This document shows, piece after piece, positions 10,806 through 21,451 of a stretch of DNA of 64,000 nt (position 1 is its first letter; each line of letters starts with the position of its first letter). Both the position numbers and the translations under genes were made by a program. The notes beneath the pieces are model-generated. The model searched no databases, was not told where the DNA came from, and saw only the letters and a list, made by a program, of their open reading frames with translations. This DNA is from Lytechinus pictus. Its lineage: Eukaryota; Echinodermata; Echinoidea; Temnopleuroida; Toxopneustidae. The stretch spans positions 6,949,501 to 7,013,500 of the forward strand of contig NC_087253.1 in the NCBI RefSeq assembly GCF_037042905.1. Direction: 5' to 3'.

Positions 10806-13232
10806 ATGGTCAAGTATCCGTGTAGTAAATGTAATAAACCAGTAAAGAGTAACCAAAAGGCCCTTTTATGTACCTCATGTGAAAAATGGGCACATATAGT
10901 GTGCGAGGGAATTCCCAAATCCAAATATGATGATTTAAACGAAACTTTCGAAAACTGGCAGTGTACCGTGTGTATTTTGAAACAATTTCCCTTTTGGGAT
11001 CAGGAATGTATTCCGTCTGTAGAAAATTACGTTATGAATTGTTCTCATTTTCCAAATAATACCCAAGTTGAAGATCATGCATACAATATACTTACTGATT
11101 TTCCAAATGATAAAGGCATTAAGTTAGCTCATCTAAACATCAGAAGTTTGAGAAATAAAATTACAGATGTGCAACAATTTCTTATGTCAAATCCTTTTGA
11201 TATTTAAGGACTATCAGAAACATGGTTGAACGATGATTGTTCAAACCATATAATATCCATTGATGGTTATAAGATTGAAAGGAAAGACAGGGAAAGTTCT
11301 GGTGGGGGTGTAGGATGTTACATCAGTGAGAAATTTAATTACATGAGAAGAATAGATCTGGAAACCAAAGATCTTGAGGTTATGTGGCTGGAGATTAAAA
11401 GAAAAAATTGCAGTTCGATTTTTGTTGGTATTTTATACAGGAGGCCTTCCTCAGCAAGTACCTATTTTACCACCCTAGAAGCAAATGTTGAAAAAGTAAT
11501 ATCATTATCAAATAATATCATTTTGATGGGTGATTTCAATTGCAACATGAGTAATAATAATGCATTGTCTAAAACAATTAAGGATATTTGTCATACTTAT
11601 CAGCTTAACCAGTTAATTAATGACCCCACACGAGTTACACCTCACAGTAGCACAATCATCGATTTAATACTTACCTCAAATTCGATTGAAAGTGTTAAGT
11701 CGGGTGTAATCTCTATTGGTTTTAGTGACCACTGTTTGACTTTTGTAGTAGTGAAAGGCAAGCACACAATGTTTCATTCTAAAATAAGTAAATTTAGGTC
11801 TTTTCGCAACTTTGATGAAAACAGATTTCGAGATGACTTGAAAAATCAAAACTGGAATGATTTCAATAACGAAAACGTTCAAGTTGACGAACTGTGGTCA
11901 CATTTCAAATCTTTGTTTACTACTGTAAGTGATAAACATGCACCTTTTATTTCTGTCAGAAGAAAAAGAAATGGAATACCTTGGATTACAAATGAATACA
12001 TAAATTTGGCACGTGACCGTGATTTCTTTAAGAAAAAGTTCAAAAAAACGAAAAGTGATTATTATTGGAAAAAATTTACTGACTACCTGTTTGAAAATAT
12101 GAATCATGGTCAGATTACGGGAGCTATATTTTATGATCTAAAAAAGGCATTTGACGTAATTCCACACGAAATAATACTTGATAAACTAATTTTCTATGGT
12201 ATGAATAATAAGGTGCGTGAATGGTTTAAATCGTACTTGGTCGGAAGACAACAATGTGTTAATATACATGTAGATGATTATTGTAGTGAGTTTTTAACTA
12301 TGAAATCAGGGGTGCCCCAGGGGTCAATCCTTGGCCCCTTGATCTTTTGTCTATATATTAACGATATTAACAACTTAAGAATTCATAAAAATTCCAAGAT
12401 TTCACTCTATGCAGATGATACCGTTATTTTTAACAACTCTCATAACTTTTCTGAAGTTCAATTGAATTTACAAAATGACTTTAATTTAATATGCAAGTGG
12501 TTTGATATTAATAAGATGTATATTCATCCACAGAAAACCATGGTCATGCCTTTCGGCACTAAAAGAAAGCTAGATAATCACCAATTCAAGATCAAATTAT
12601 ACGATAACTACTTGCAGTGTGTTGATAAAATGAAATATCTTGGGGTTATACTCGACTCGCAACTGACCTGGTCTGACCATGTAAGATATATATGTAATAA
12701 AATATCACGTACAATTGGATGTATTCGCCGCATAAAGCAATTAATACCCCATAAAACTCTTGTAACCTTATATTTTGCTTTAATTTTACCACATATTGAT
12801 TATTGCTGCACTGCATGGGGAAGTTGTTCAAAAACAAATCTTTCCAAACTACAAAAATTACAAAATAGATATGCAAGATTAATATTAAATAAGGATTATA
12901 ACACACCGCAGTGTACACTTCTTACAACCCTAAATTGGCAATCCGTTGAACAAAGACTTAAATATCACTACTGTTTATTAGTATTTAAAATAATTAATGT
13001 AAAAGCCCCTAACTATTTAAAATCTCTTATTACTTATCGCACCTTTAAATATTGTACCCGCTATGCACTAAATTCTCTCCTCGACATTCCATTCCCCAAA
13101 ACTGAATTCAAAAGAAAGTCATTCTCTTATAAAGCAAGCTCCCTATTTAATAAACTCCCATTTTCAGTTCAATCCACAAATTCTATAAATTCTTTTAAAC
13201 GAGGTTACCTATTGGCCAAACATTTATTATAA
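10806..13232 (+). pseudogene. LINE-B ORF2: PHD finger, endonuclease, reverse transcriptase (one stop, internal deletion)
   Basis: I take the start at 10806 (MVKYPCSKC) rather than 10749, because it directly precedes a Cys4-His-Cys3 PHD-type finger (CSKC, LLCTSC, WAHIVC, WQCTVC). The endonuclease begins at HLNIRSLRNK and includes ILMGDFNCN and SDHC. A TAA at 11205-11207 interrupts it in frame, where relatives read a Leu codon (DILGLSETW). Near 12085 the endonuclease tail joins directly to RT motif A (IFYDLKKAFD), so the RT finger region is missing without loss of frame. Motif B (GVPQGSILGP) and motif C (YADDTVIF) remain, and the C-terminal domain ends at 13232. Confidence 0.88.
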
Positions 13233-13478
13233 CAAAGTATCTTCTAGTATTCTTTCCTTTTTGTTTATTTGTTTTCTTTTTTATGTTTATTTTATAGATT
13301 ATAACTTTTTATATTGATTTTCACTTGTATTTATATATATTATCATGTTTATGTTCTATTTTATGTTTGTAAAGGGGGAGGGCTTCGTTGTAAAGCAGTT
13401 TTATAACTGAACCGAACTACCCTCCACCTTATTTTATCATTTGTTATAAATAAAACATGAATAAATAAATAAATAAAT
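13233..13478 (+). other. LINE-B 3' UTR and tail
   Basis: It contains a GC-richer hairpin region at 13370-13430 (GGAGGGCTTCG ... CTACCCTCC) and ends in a (AATA)n tail. The same hairpin with compensating changes is at 59113-59165. LINE 3' hairpins are usually what the reverse transcriptase recognises to start copying. Confidence 0.7.
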
Positions 13479-13485
13479 AAATTTA

Positions 13486-14030
13486 AAAAATCATCATTGG
13501 GGACCTAACGCCTTTTGCAAGCAAACTGATATGTATCCAATCTATTTTCATTAAAGAAGTGATGTTTTTATGCCACTTATTCACGTTTTCATGTGAACTG
13601 CAAATTATCTTTGTTTTCATCAGAGCTACTAAAAATGTCGAGGTTTTGAGACGGAAAACAATAAAATTTATGAACAATAGACTTAAACCCTTGGGACAAA
13701 TGTGCTCTTCAGAAGAGTTTGTTTGCGAGTTTATTCTCCCATATGGCAATATTCTTATGCGAAACTAAATTATCATGAAACCCTACCATGAGAACATAAA
13801 ATATGGTATAAAAGAAACCTACCTGTCTTCGTAATATTTTTGAAATATTCTTTAAAAGAAAATGTGTGGAACTAACCCCTTTTGCAACCAAACTGAAATG
13901 GACCTAACCCTTCTTGAAAAAAAAGTGATTTTTCTGTGCCATTTCAGATCACTTTTTAATGGGTATTTTTACTTTTTCTTTGGTATCATCTTATAGAGCT
14001 TCTAAAAATCAATATATTGAAATATATATA
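13486..14030. repeat. Degenerate tandem-array units right of LINE-B
   Basis: Two units of roughly 390 bp can be followed. CCTAACGCCTTTTGCAAGC at 13505 and CTAACCCCTTTTGCAACC at 13873 start each unit, and each is followed by AAAAGTGATTTTT/GAAGTGATGTTTT and later AGAGCTWCTAAAAAT. They match the stub at 8970-9180 in the same orientation. Confidence 0.55.
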
Positions 14031-14363
14031 TATAAAGATATTTATATATAATCATAAATTGTTTAGTAAATGCCGTAGAAATAAAATCATACATTTTAAA
14101 AGGAACATAGCTCTCAAACAAGAAAGGTAAAGTCACTCTCTTCGTCAGTGCCCATGATCAGACGTGTTTTTCACGACTGTTTCAGAAACGGATTTTGAAT
14201 TCTCTTTATTTTTGTCTTCATGGGCACTGACGAAGAATGTGACTTTACCTTTCATTTTTGAGAGCTATGCTCCCTTTAAAATGTATGATTTTATTTCTAC
14301 GGCATTTACTAAACCATTTATGATTATTTTATTCCATATGCCGAAGCAGACGATTTATATATA

Positions 14364-14397
<34 letters not shown>
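14025..14397. mobile_element. Palindromic MITE between (TA)n runs
   Basis: The arms of about 110 bp at 14046-14155 and 14222-14335 are near-perfect inverse copies. They share CTCTTCGTCAGTGCCCAT, GGTAAAGTCACTCT, and AATGCCGTAGAAATAAAATC on the outside. The loop is about 65 bp. TA-rich runs lie at both outer ends (14022-14046 and 14357-14395), which makes the target site uncertain. It is a non-autonomous DNA element of unknown family. Confidence 0.75.
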
Positions 14398-14399
<2 letters not shown>

Positions 14400-14555
14400 G
14401 TGTGAAGTTATACATGTACTACAGCTTTGGCAACTCTTTTATATTTAAATATTGTGTGAAAAAAATGGATGAAGAGAACAATGGTAGGCGTAGCTTAAAT
14501 CAAGGTTCCCCAGAGCTATCTACCCTTTTTGGAAAAATTGGTGATGCCGAAAAAA

Positions 14556-14627
14556 TGTCTCTGCCGGGAATCGAACCCGGTCCCCCAGCTTTGAACGCCG
14601 GTGCCTTAACCACTAGACCACAGAGAC
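14556..14627 (-). tRNA. tRNA-like gene with UCA anticodon, copy 1
   Basis: It folds as a standard cloverleaf of 72 bases: acceptor GTCTCTG/CAGAGAC (7 bp), a Glu-like D arm (TGGTCTAGTGGTTAAGG), anticodon stem CCGGC/GCTGG, loop GTTCAAA, a 4-base variable loop, T arm CCGGG-TTCGATT-CCCGG, and discriminator A. The loop places TCA at positions 34-36, which would read UGA. It lacks the long acceptor and D stems of tRNA-Sec. Suppressor function is not implied; a mutated tRNA inside a repeat is equally possible. Confidence 0.7.
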
Positions 14628-15111
14628 GGGTTAGTGGCTAGGGCGACCCCGATCCAATTGACCGTCAGATAGACAGATTTTCGACACCATACCAATTATA
14701 ATTTCCTTTGTCGGGTGAAGGTGGGTTTTGAACAATGACAAGCCGCCATGCCTCAGCTGGATCAAAGCTATTGCTTTGATACAGTACACGTATGGGAGAA
14801 AGTATACAAATGTGTGAAGTTATACATATACTACAGCTTTGGCAACTCTTTTATATTCAAATATTGTGTGAAAGAAATGGATGAAGAGAACAATGGTAGG
14901 CGTAGCTGAAATCAAGGTTCCCCAGAGCTATCTACCCTTTTTGGAAAAATTGGTGATGCCGAAAGCAATAGCTTTGATCCAGCTGAGGCATGGCGGCTTG
15001 TCATTGGTCAAAACCCACCTTCACCCGACAAAGGAAATTATAATTGGTATGGTGTCGAAAATCTGTCTATCTGACGGTCAATTGGATCGGGGTCGCCCTA
15101 GCCACTAACCC

Positions 15112-15183
15112 GTCTCTGTGGTCTAGTGGTTAAGGCACCGGCGTTCAAAGCTGGGGGCCCGGGTTCGATTCCCGGCAGAGACA
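15112..15183 (+). tRNA. tRNA-like gene with UCA anticodon, copy 2
   Basis: This is the inverted duplicate of the copy at 14556-14627, with the same acceptor, D arm, anticodon arm and T arm. I see only one difference, in the variable loop (GGGC rather than GGGA). All stems are paired, and the anticodon position again reads TCA. The antisense frame of both copies gives a spurious peptide (MSLPGIEPG...), which is not a gene. Confidence 0.7.
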
Positions 15184-15316
15184 TTTTTTCGGCATCACCA
15201 ATTTTTCCAAAAAGGGTAGATAGCTCTGGGGAACCTTGATTTAAGCTACGCCTACCATTGTTCTCTTCATCCATTTCTTTCACACAATATATATATATAT
15301 ACATATATATACATAT

Positions 15317-16715
15317 ACTCGGCAAAAAAAGTTCTTGGACACTTATAAAAGTTAAAATATTCCATGTAGATATCTGATTAAAGGCAAATTATTGTATGTC
15401 ATCATGACCAGACAATATTCCTCTTCCAGTATGCCATGACATTTTCACGTGAACAGTCATGCATGGGTGGTTAAATGGTTTAAACAATAGCAATGTTAGA
15501 AAATTGCAAGAAATTGACAATTCAAATGCTAATGATCATGGCCATCTTGTAGGCTTACAGTCAGCAATTTCAACAGGTGGTTATCATTTGAATTTAATGT
15601 TTGGGAAGCATCATGATATGCATAATGAGATGGATCATTTGGACACTCACTTTCAAGATGAAGCTTTCCAACCAAGAGCGTGCAAGAGCAATAAGAATGT
15701 TGCAGTCTGGGCAGTCATTTAGACAAGTGGCTAGATATTTCCAAGTTTCACCAACAATTTCAAATTTTCACCAGCGGTATTCGACTACTAATGAAGTTAG
15801 AGAGCGCCCTAGGAGTGGTCGACCTAGGGCCACCACCCCTGCAGAAGATAGGAGGATAAGGATGCTTGCGTTGAGAAGGCGATTTGTCACTGCACGAACT
15901 ATCGGATCTGAAAATCATGCTGCAAGAGGTCGAGGTGCCCATCGAGTTTCTTCCCAAACAGTCACAAACAGGCTGCATGAACACGGCTTGCACTCCCGAC
16001 AACCTGCACGAAAACCAAAGCTGTTGCCTCGACACATTCAAGCTCGTTTGCGTTGGGCACGTGATCATGCACGGTGGACAAGACGAGACTGGAGCCATGT
16101 CCTTTTCACGGATGAATCGAGACTCTGTCTCCATCATAATGATGGTAGGGTTCGTGTATATTCAGAGACTGTTGTGTGCAGGAGAGGCAACAAGGCCGAG
16201 GAGGAAGTGATATGGTCTGGGGTAGAATTACAAAACAGGGTAAGGCACAGCTCATTGTTGTCAACGGAAACTTCACCGCCCAGCCAGTTGTCGTAACCTT
16301 TGCTGCAAACCATGGAGGACAGTTCCTTCTCATGGATGACAATGCGCGACCCCATCGAGCAAACATCGTCCAAAGATTTCTGGATGACCACAGTGTTCAG
16401 CGCTTGGATCCATGGCCCGCTTGTACACCAGACATGAAACCGATTGAACACTTGTGGGATCAGCTAGGAAAATTGGTCAATCAATAAAATTCAACCAGGA
16501 GACACTCTTCAAGATGTCCGGCGTTATCTCCTGGAAGAATGGGACAACATCACCCCAGAACAAATTCGCCGACTTGTGACAAGCATGCGACGTCGATGTG
16601 CTAAATTCATACAGAGCCAGGGTGAACAAACGAGATATTGAATTTTCTTTTTTTTATGCCAAGACTTTGCTTTTATCGTTTGATGGATATTTATGCCACA
16701 TAAACTTTCACAACT
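15317..16715 (+). mobile_element. Tc1-like transposon, 3' end replaced
   Basis: The left end is near 15317 (CTCGGCAAAAAAAGTTCTTG), followed by a leader and a transposase. The expected matching right end is absent. From about 16715 the sequence is instead the right half of the unrelated TIR family seen at 20078-20896. Either a second element inserted or recombined there, or the two are parts of one composite. Confidence 0.75.
15658..16641 (+). pseudogene. Tc1-family transposase, two frameshifts
   Basis: I take the start at MKLSNQERARAIRM. The N-terminal half is a helix-turn-helix DNA-binding region with a GRPR-like motif (SGRPRATT, about residues 55-62). The catalytic domain follows: FTDESRL (first Asp), then a frameshift near 16190, FLLMDDNARPHRA (second Asp) and PDMKPIEHLWDQLG (Glu). 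A second shift near 16485 is needed to reach the natural C-terminus and the TGA at 16639-16641. Total length is about 328 residues, close to the usual 340. Between the second Asp and the Glu I count 35 residues, one more than the DD34E of Tc1, because of an extra Pro (LDPWPA). Confidence 0.88.
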
Positions 16716-17133
16716 GAAAGAATGAATGATCGTCAACAAAACGGAGTGTCGAGTGAGTTTGAACGCTAGCCTGTAAAACCTCTTCATTTTATGAAATTAT
16801 TGAAATTCAAGCCTTATTTCAAATAAGCAGAACTTTGTTATTTCTTGACCATTTTCTGTAATTGAGGTATCAAATTAAAGACCAGATATTGAACTTTTTA
16901 AAAGTATGGTTTACTTTTTAAAACCCAGGTACGGCCCGCCAAGTGACTTTTTGGTATCCCCTTTTCAAATTGTTTTTGCTCACTTATACGTGAATGAGAA
17001 ATAATCTAAGTAATTTCAGACGAAAGAAGAGATTCTAAGCTCTAAAATGGTAGGTCATTTGTCTATTGTATTTGTGATTAAGTTATGATAATTCATCGAT
17101 AAATCTCGGTTTCGTTTTTTGTGGGACGCACTG
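16715..17133. mobile_element. Right half of a TA-flanked CAGTGCGTCCCA element
   Basis: It matches the right half of 20078-20896 and of 29793-30225: AACGGAGTGTCGAGTGAGTT, then ACTTTTTGGTATCCCC, ending in AAATCTCGGTTTCG and GGGACGCACTG followed by TA. The left terminal repeat is missing. Confidence 0.8.
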
Positions 17134-17204
17134 TATATATAGGTATACATTTCTTTTTATAAGATCACTCATGTACCTTATTTTGAGTCAAAATATGAGC
17201 GTGG

Positions 17205-17460
17205 AGCGTTGTGGCTCATTGGATAAGTCTCCGGACTTTGAAACAGAGGGTCGTGGGTTCGAATCCCAGCCATGCCCTAAATTCCTTCGGCAAGAAATTT
17301 ATCTACATTGTGCTGCACTCGACCAAGGTGAGGTGAATGGGTATCTGGATGGATTTATTCCTTGAACGTTTTAGCGCCGTTTCAGCTTTCAATATGGCGG
17401 CTCAGCTACAGCCGGGGTAATATTATGATACCAAGTATCAAAGCGCAGTTGAGTATATGC
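17205..17460 (+). mobile_element. tRNA-derived SINE, copy 2
   Basis: The head GAGCGTTGTGGCTCATTGG, the anticodon-like GGACTTTGAAACAG and the B box GGTTCGAATCCC match copy 1. The body shares GTGCTGCACTCGACC and GGTGAGGTGAATGGG. It is diverged, and its tail is not a simple (ATT)n. Confidence 0.82.
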
Positions 17461-17507
17461 ATATAGTACTTGTGCTATAAATGGACATATCGTATACCTG
17501 CGCTATA

Positions 17508-18488
17508 CAGTGCGTATCAAAAAATAGTTTACACTTAGAAAAAATCCTGTAAAATTATACATTTGTAATATCCTGAAGATTTTTCCGCATTTTATCATTG
17601 GTACAGATCCAGTTAAGCAGATGACGATCTAACTGTCGAAAATATTTTCGCTTGAGTGAGCACCACTTACTTTTTAAAAGTTCATGAAAAAAGATTTGCG
17701 CAGAACTTTGAAATAGTTATGCGAATAAAAGTAGACCTTAATCATGAAGAACACGTGGAATTTAGCTAATAAAATTGTTTTGAAGATACATTTTACCCTT
17801 TTAAACTTGTTTCCTTGCCCAAAACTCTTCGAAGAATGCATTGTGCCCCACTCCACTCCCCACACACCGAGGCCATCTCGACGATATTTGCTTTACACTG
17901 AGCTGTCATTACATGAAATTGCTTAGGCTTCATTTTCATTTTGTTAATCATTGTCAAGCTTGGAAAAAGTGTGGAGAAACAAGTATTAAAGGGAAAATAA
18001 AATGTAAACCCCTTTTAAATGATAAAGATTTAGTGAAACAATGCTGGAGATGTCTGGTATAAACTTTTATTCAGGTTTAGCTATGTCCTCAGATCCAGCT
18101 GACACAAAAAGGGTAAAGGTTGTGCTTACTAAGTGTTGAAATTTCAATTGGGTGGCAAAATTGTTACAAAATGCTTAAAGGTATCCATTTTATTTCTATT
18201 GACTAAAATTGCAAACGAAATGTATGAGAAATGTTTCGCAGAGTAAGTTTGATTTCGCCCTTCCCCTTCACACAGCGTGAAAATGAGCATTTCTACCCAA
18301 ACAGATTTTTGCGAGTTTTACAAAAATGGACAGTGCTCACTCAAGTGTAACATTCTGTCAAAACTTTTACTTTTATTGGATAGACGAGACCCAAGCCCAA
18401 CATAATATGTGAAAAAATTACCCACATCTTGTATATTTTTTAATTCCCAGGGCTTTTTCAAAGTGTAAACTTTTATTAATACGCACTG
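17508..18488. mobile_element. Mariner-like non-autonomous element
   Basis: Terminal inverted repeats of about 30 bp: CAGTGCGTATCAAAAAATAG at the left, and CAGTGCGTATTAATAAAAG at the right when read inward, both followed by TTTACACTT. TA precedes the left end. The right flank reads AATA, so the duplication has decayed or is shifted. No transposase is recognisable in the 981 bp. It abuts a gag gene on its right side. Confidence 0.75.
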
Positions 18489-19229
18489 AATAGCTTTGTG
18501 CCTCTTATCACCGCAACGATAACAAGCCACAGTTTTCTGTTCAGGTGGATTTTTAACACTTGCAGTTGACTGTTTCCACGCACCAGGCTGTTTCTGTCTA
18601 CGCTTGGGCTTAAACTTCACTGCGTTCACACTATCTGCAGGTGTATTCAGTGCTCGAGTCTCTCGTGACGCAGATTCCATCTGACGTGCAATTGTCATAG
18701 CAGACTGAAGAGTAAGAGACGGCTCGATCAGAAGCCTTTCCCGAATTCGCTCTGAGTTGGTTTTTTCCACCAGTTGATCCCGAATGAACTCATCTCGATG
18801 ATCACCAAACGCACAGGTAAGTGACAGAGACCGGAGTGCACAAACATATGTTTCCACAGGCTCGTCTGGCATCTGGCCTCTCTGTCGGAAACGGTAACGT
18901 TCTGCCACAACATTAACCGTTGGTAGAAAATGATTATCTAGTCTATCTATGGCTTCTGCATATGAACAAGACTCACCAGCACCGGTTTCTGTAGATGACC
19001 CAGCACTAGCAGAAGAGGTCCCCGATGAGGTAGATGGTAATGTATGAAACACCCGCTGGCCCTCCGCTCCGAGACAGTGGAGTAGCAAGGCACGGCGACG
19101 GTCCTCGTTAAATTTGTTGGCAGCCGATGCAACGAGATACACGTCAAAGAGTCCCTTCCATTGTTTCCATGGCATAGCAGGAGTGCCTTGAGAAGGTAAA
19201 AAGTATGGCGGGGGTTGCAAATTCGCCAT
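18489..19229 (-). pseudogene. LTR-retrotransposon gag (nucleocapsid zinc knuckle), 3' end cut off
   Basis: I take the start as MANLQPPPYF, the first Met of the natural domain. The middle is a retrotransposon gag fold (WKQWKGLFDVYL, then RRALLLHCLG and FIRDQLVEKT). A basic stretch leads to a CCHC knuckle (CYRCGDKRHKAIQC, spacing C-x2-C-x4-H-x4-C) that packages element RNA. The last codons run into the mariner-like terminal repeat, and the final Cys codon lies in that repeat, so the knuckle may be completed by accident. No protease or RT follows. It is probably a Ty3/Gypsy-group element. Confidence 0.82.
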
Positions 19230-19443
19230 CTCGTCGCCAATGTTCAATACCAGTCCATAACTACAGTAGAGGTCTAAATAAGACAAGAATTCACTCTGCA
19301 AATTCCAACACAAACGTTACTTTAATCGGCATCCATTTTACTACACGATTTCCTTGTGCACCCTATTTCGGGTCTCCTCGCACTAGTCTTCATTCAGACT
19401 GTATACACAACAGCAGTACAAGGCTACAGGTGAATAATAGGAA
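19230..19443 (-). other. Probable 5' leader/LTR remnant of the gag element
   Basis: Upstream of the gag start the minus strand reads ATTGGCGACGAGATGGCG, a common layout for a primer-binding site just after an LTR. The LTR itself cannot be bounded because an hAT-like element interrupts it at 19452, and the sequence resumes after 21125. Confidence 0.4.
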
Positions 19444-20077
19444 GATGAAGACAGAGGCGTCGATCCTGGGGGGGGGGGGGGGGGGCAGGGGGGGGGGGGC
19501 GATCGCCCCACCAATGAAAATATTGGGGGGGGGGCAAACATATCATTTTGCCCCCCCAATAATTCCGGATATGCATTAAAAAAAAACAAGATTGTAATGT
19601 TCAGCAAGCGAGATTGAGATACACAACTCGTTCTTTATTTAAAATCGTGCTCAAAATGTCCGCTTTTCAGATTGGAATATAAAAATTTTCAGCTCGCGCT
19701 TCGCGCTCGCATCATTTCTGTAGCAAAAACCCATACTTTTCATGATTAAATTGGTGAATGTAAATGTCCCATTTTCAGTTCTAAGCCTCAAAAGAACTGC
19801 TTCAATTTGCAATCATCTTTTCTTGGATATATAGCTTGTTCTTTATCAAAAACGTCCAGTAAACTGTCATTTTTTCAGATCGAAATATCAAAATTTTCAG
19901 CTCGCGCTTCGCGCTCGCATCTATTCTCTTTTAGATACAAATCTTAATCATTGGTACCAAAAATGCTTAGAATATCAAGTTTTCAGCTCAGAATATAAAG
20001 AAATTTGAGCTCACTCTCGGCACTCGTACTATCTGTGTAGTGAGTTACGTGTCTGTGTCTCATGAGTCATACATATA

Positions 20078-20896
20078 CAGTGCGTCCCAGAAAAAACGAA
20101 ACCGAGATTTAGCGACGATTTATCATAACTTAATCACAAATACAATAGACAAATGACCTACCAATGTAAAGCTTAGAATCTCCTCTTTCATGTGATATTA
20201 CTTAGATTATTCATCATTCACGCATGAGTGAGCAAAAACAATTTGAAGAAAGGATACAAAAAACTCATTTGGCGGGGGGTATCTGAATTTCAAAAAGAAA
20301 ATCACATGTCTTAAAAGTTCAATATCTGCTCTTTAATTTGATGACTCAATCACAGAAAATGGTCAAGAAATAACAAAGTTCTGGTTATTTGAAATAAGGC
20401 TTGAATTTTCTTAATTTCATTAAATAAACTGTTTTCACCGGTTTCCCACAGAAGCTATCGCATGGTTAACAAAAGACTTAATGCATGGCTGATCGTAAAC
20501 AAAACGGAGTGTCGAGTGAGTTTGAACGCTAGCCTGTAAAACCTCTTCATTTTATGAAATTATTGAAATTCAAGCCTTATTTCAAATAACCAGAACTTTG
20601 TTATTTCTTGACCATTTTCTGTAATTGAGGTATCAGATTAAAGAGCAGATATTGAACTTTTTAAAAATGTGGTTTTCCTTTTGAAAGCCAGATACAACCC
20701 GCCAAATGACTTTTTGGTATCCCCTCTTCAAATTGTTTTTGCTCACTCATGCGTGAACGAGAAATAATCTAAGTAATATCAGATGAAAGAGGAGATTCTA
20801 AGCTTTACATTGGTAGGTCATTTGTCTATTGTATTTGTGAATAAGTTATGATAAATCATCGCTAAATCTCGGTTTCGTTTTTTCTGGGACGCACTG
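20078..20896. mobile_element. Mariner-type MITE with long inverted arms, nested in the hAT element
   Basis: It is TA-flanked on both sides (20076-77, 20897-98). The ends read CAGTGCGTCCCAGAAAAAAC in both inward directions and continue as inverted arms of about 340 bp (AACCGAGATTTAGCGA, GTAGGTCATTTG, CCAGAACTTTGTTATTTC). It is 819 bp long and non-coding. Right-half fragments of the same family lie at 16715-17133 and 29793-30225. Confidence 0.88.
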
Positions 20897-20903
20897 TATA
20901 TAG

Positions 20904-20997
<94 letters not shown>

Positions 20998-21013
20998 ATA
21001 TATAATATATGTA

Positions 21014-21035
<22 letters not shown>
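20897..21035. repeat. (TA)n and (TG)n microsatellite
   Basis: A long TA run to about 20975 is followed by TG runs (20976-20998 and 21013-21034). It sits directly after the mariner-type MITE, whose TA target is a natural entry point in such a run. Confidence 0.9.
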
Positions 21036-21046
<11 letters not shown>

Positions 21047-21256
21047 TGTACGATCGAGCGCCTTTGGAACGTTAATGATTTCGCCCCCCCAATCTGAAAA
21101 ATGGATCGACGCCCCTGGATGAAGATGTTGAGAACTTGCCTAAATAAAGGTATGTAAGTCGCAGGGTGGGAGAGGAGGGATGTAGTCTCTTCTCTACGGC
21201 TTACTTATAAAATAAAGATTAAATTTCAAACAGGTAAGTTCTCATTTAATCTTCCT

Positions 21257-21314
21257 ATTTTACTACGTAAGTCTCCGATTGAGACTACATGTCTCATCGG
21301 GAATAATATGAGAT
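21257..21314 (+). repeat. DIRS inverted terminal repeat, left (recombinase-side end)
   Basis: It begins ATTTTACTACGTAAGTCTCC and includes GAGACTACATGTCTCATCGG. The inverse complement is at 29735-29792 with one C/T difference. The inner AGACTACATGTCT is itself a near-palindrome. Confidence 0.88.
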
Positions 21315-21451
21315 TTCAAAGCCATGTAGACTTGTACGTAGCAATACATCTGTAAGCCCATAAGGCATCCAACAACAGAAAAAAGTCCCAAAACATATGG
21401 GCCTACATGTACCTGAACAAATGTAGTTCAAGACTAATTCACCTTGTGAAG

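Larger units (their letters stand above)
9181..13478 (+). mobile_element. LINE-B, two-ORF non-LTR retrotransposon
   Basis: It holds an upstream region of about 600 bp, ORF1 (coiled coil plus RNA-binding fold), ORF2 (PHD finger, endonuclease, reverse transcriptase), a 3' UTR with a short hairpin around GTAAAGCAGTTTTATAACTG, and a (AATA)n tail at 13446-13478. A second, 5'-truncated copy with the same 3' hairpin and tail lies at 57858-59213. The layout resembles CR1/Jockey-group LINEs. The 5' boundary is a guess. It is inactive because of a nonsense codon and an internal deletion. Confidence 0.85.
14400..15295. mobile_element. Palindromic element carrying two tRNA-like genes
   Basis: A segment at 14455-14790 recurs inverted at 14950-15290, and part of it (14400-14540) recurs a third time in direct orientation at 14810-14960. 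Each inverted arm contains a tRNA-like gene flanked by the same sequence (GCATCACCAATTTTTCC on the 3' side, TAGCCACTAACCC on the 5' side). Shared flanks mean the tRNA was multiplied as part of the larger element, not on its own. No transposase is encoded. Confidence 0.75.
19452..21117. mobile_element. hAT-like non-autonomous element with 8-bp target duplication
   Basis: Target duplication GATGAAGA at 19444-19451 and 21118-21125. Terminal repeats CAGAGGCGTCGATCC and CAGGGGCGTCGATCC (13 of 15 and more). The 8-bp duplication and CAG(R)GG start are hallmarks of the hAT superfamily. The interior has G-runs (19467-19499), at least three AGCTCGCGCTTCGCGCTCGC-type units, a nested mariner MITE (20078-20896) and a microsatellite. 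No transposase is present. Confidence 0.85.

Noticed and set aside
14363..14641. Open frame ending in MSLPGIEPGPPALNAGAL
   Set aside because: It is a read-through of the antisense strand of a tRNA-like gene; the same peptide appears at 15098-15325 because the tRNA is duplicated in inverse orientation.
19205..19607. Gly-rich and Pro-rich frames on both strands
   Set aside because: They span a G-run at 19467-19499 and the gag-hAT junction; no domain.
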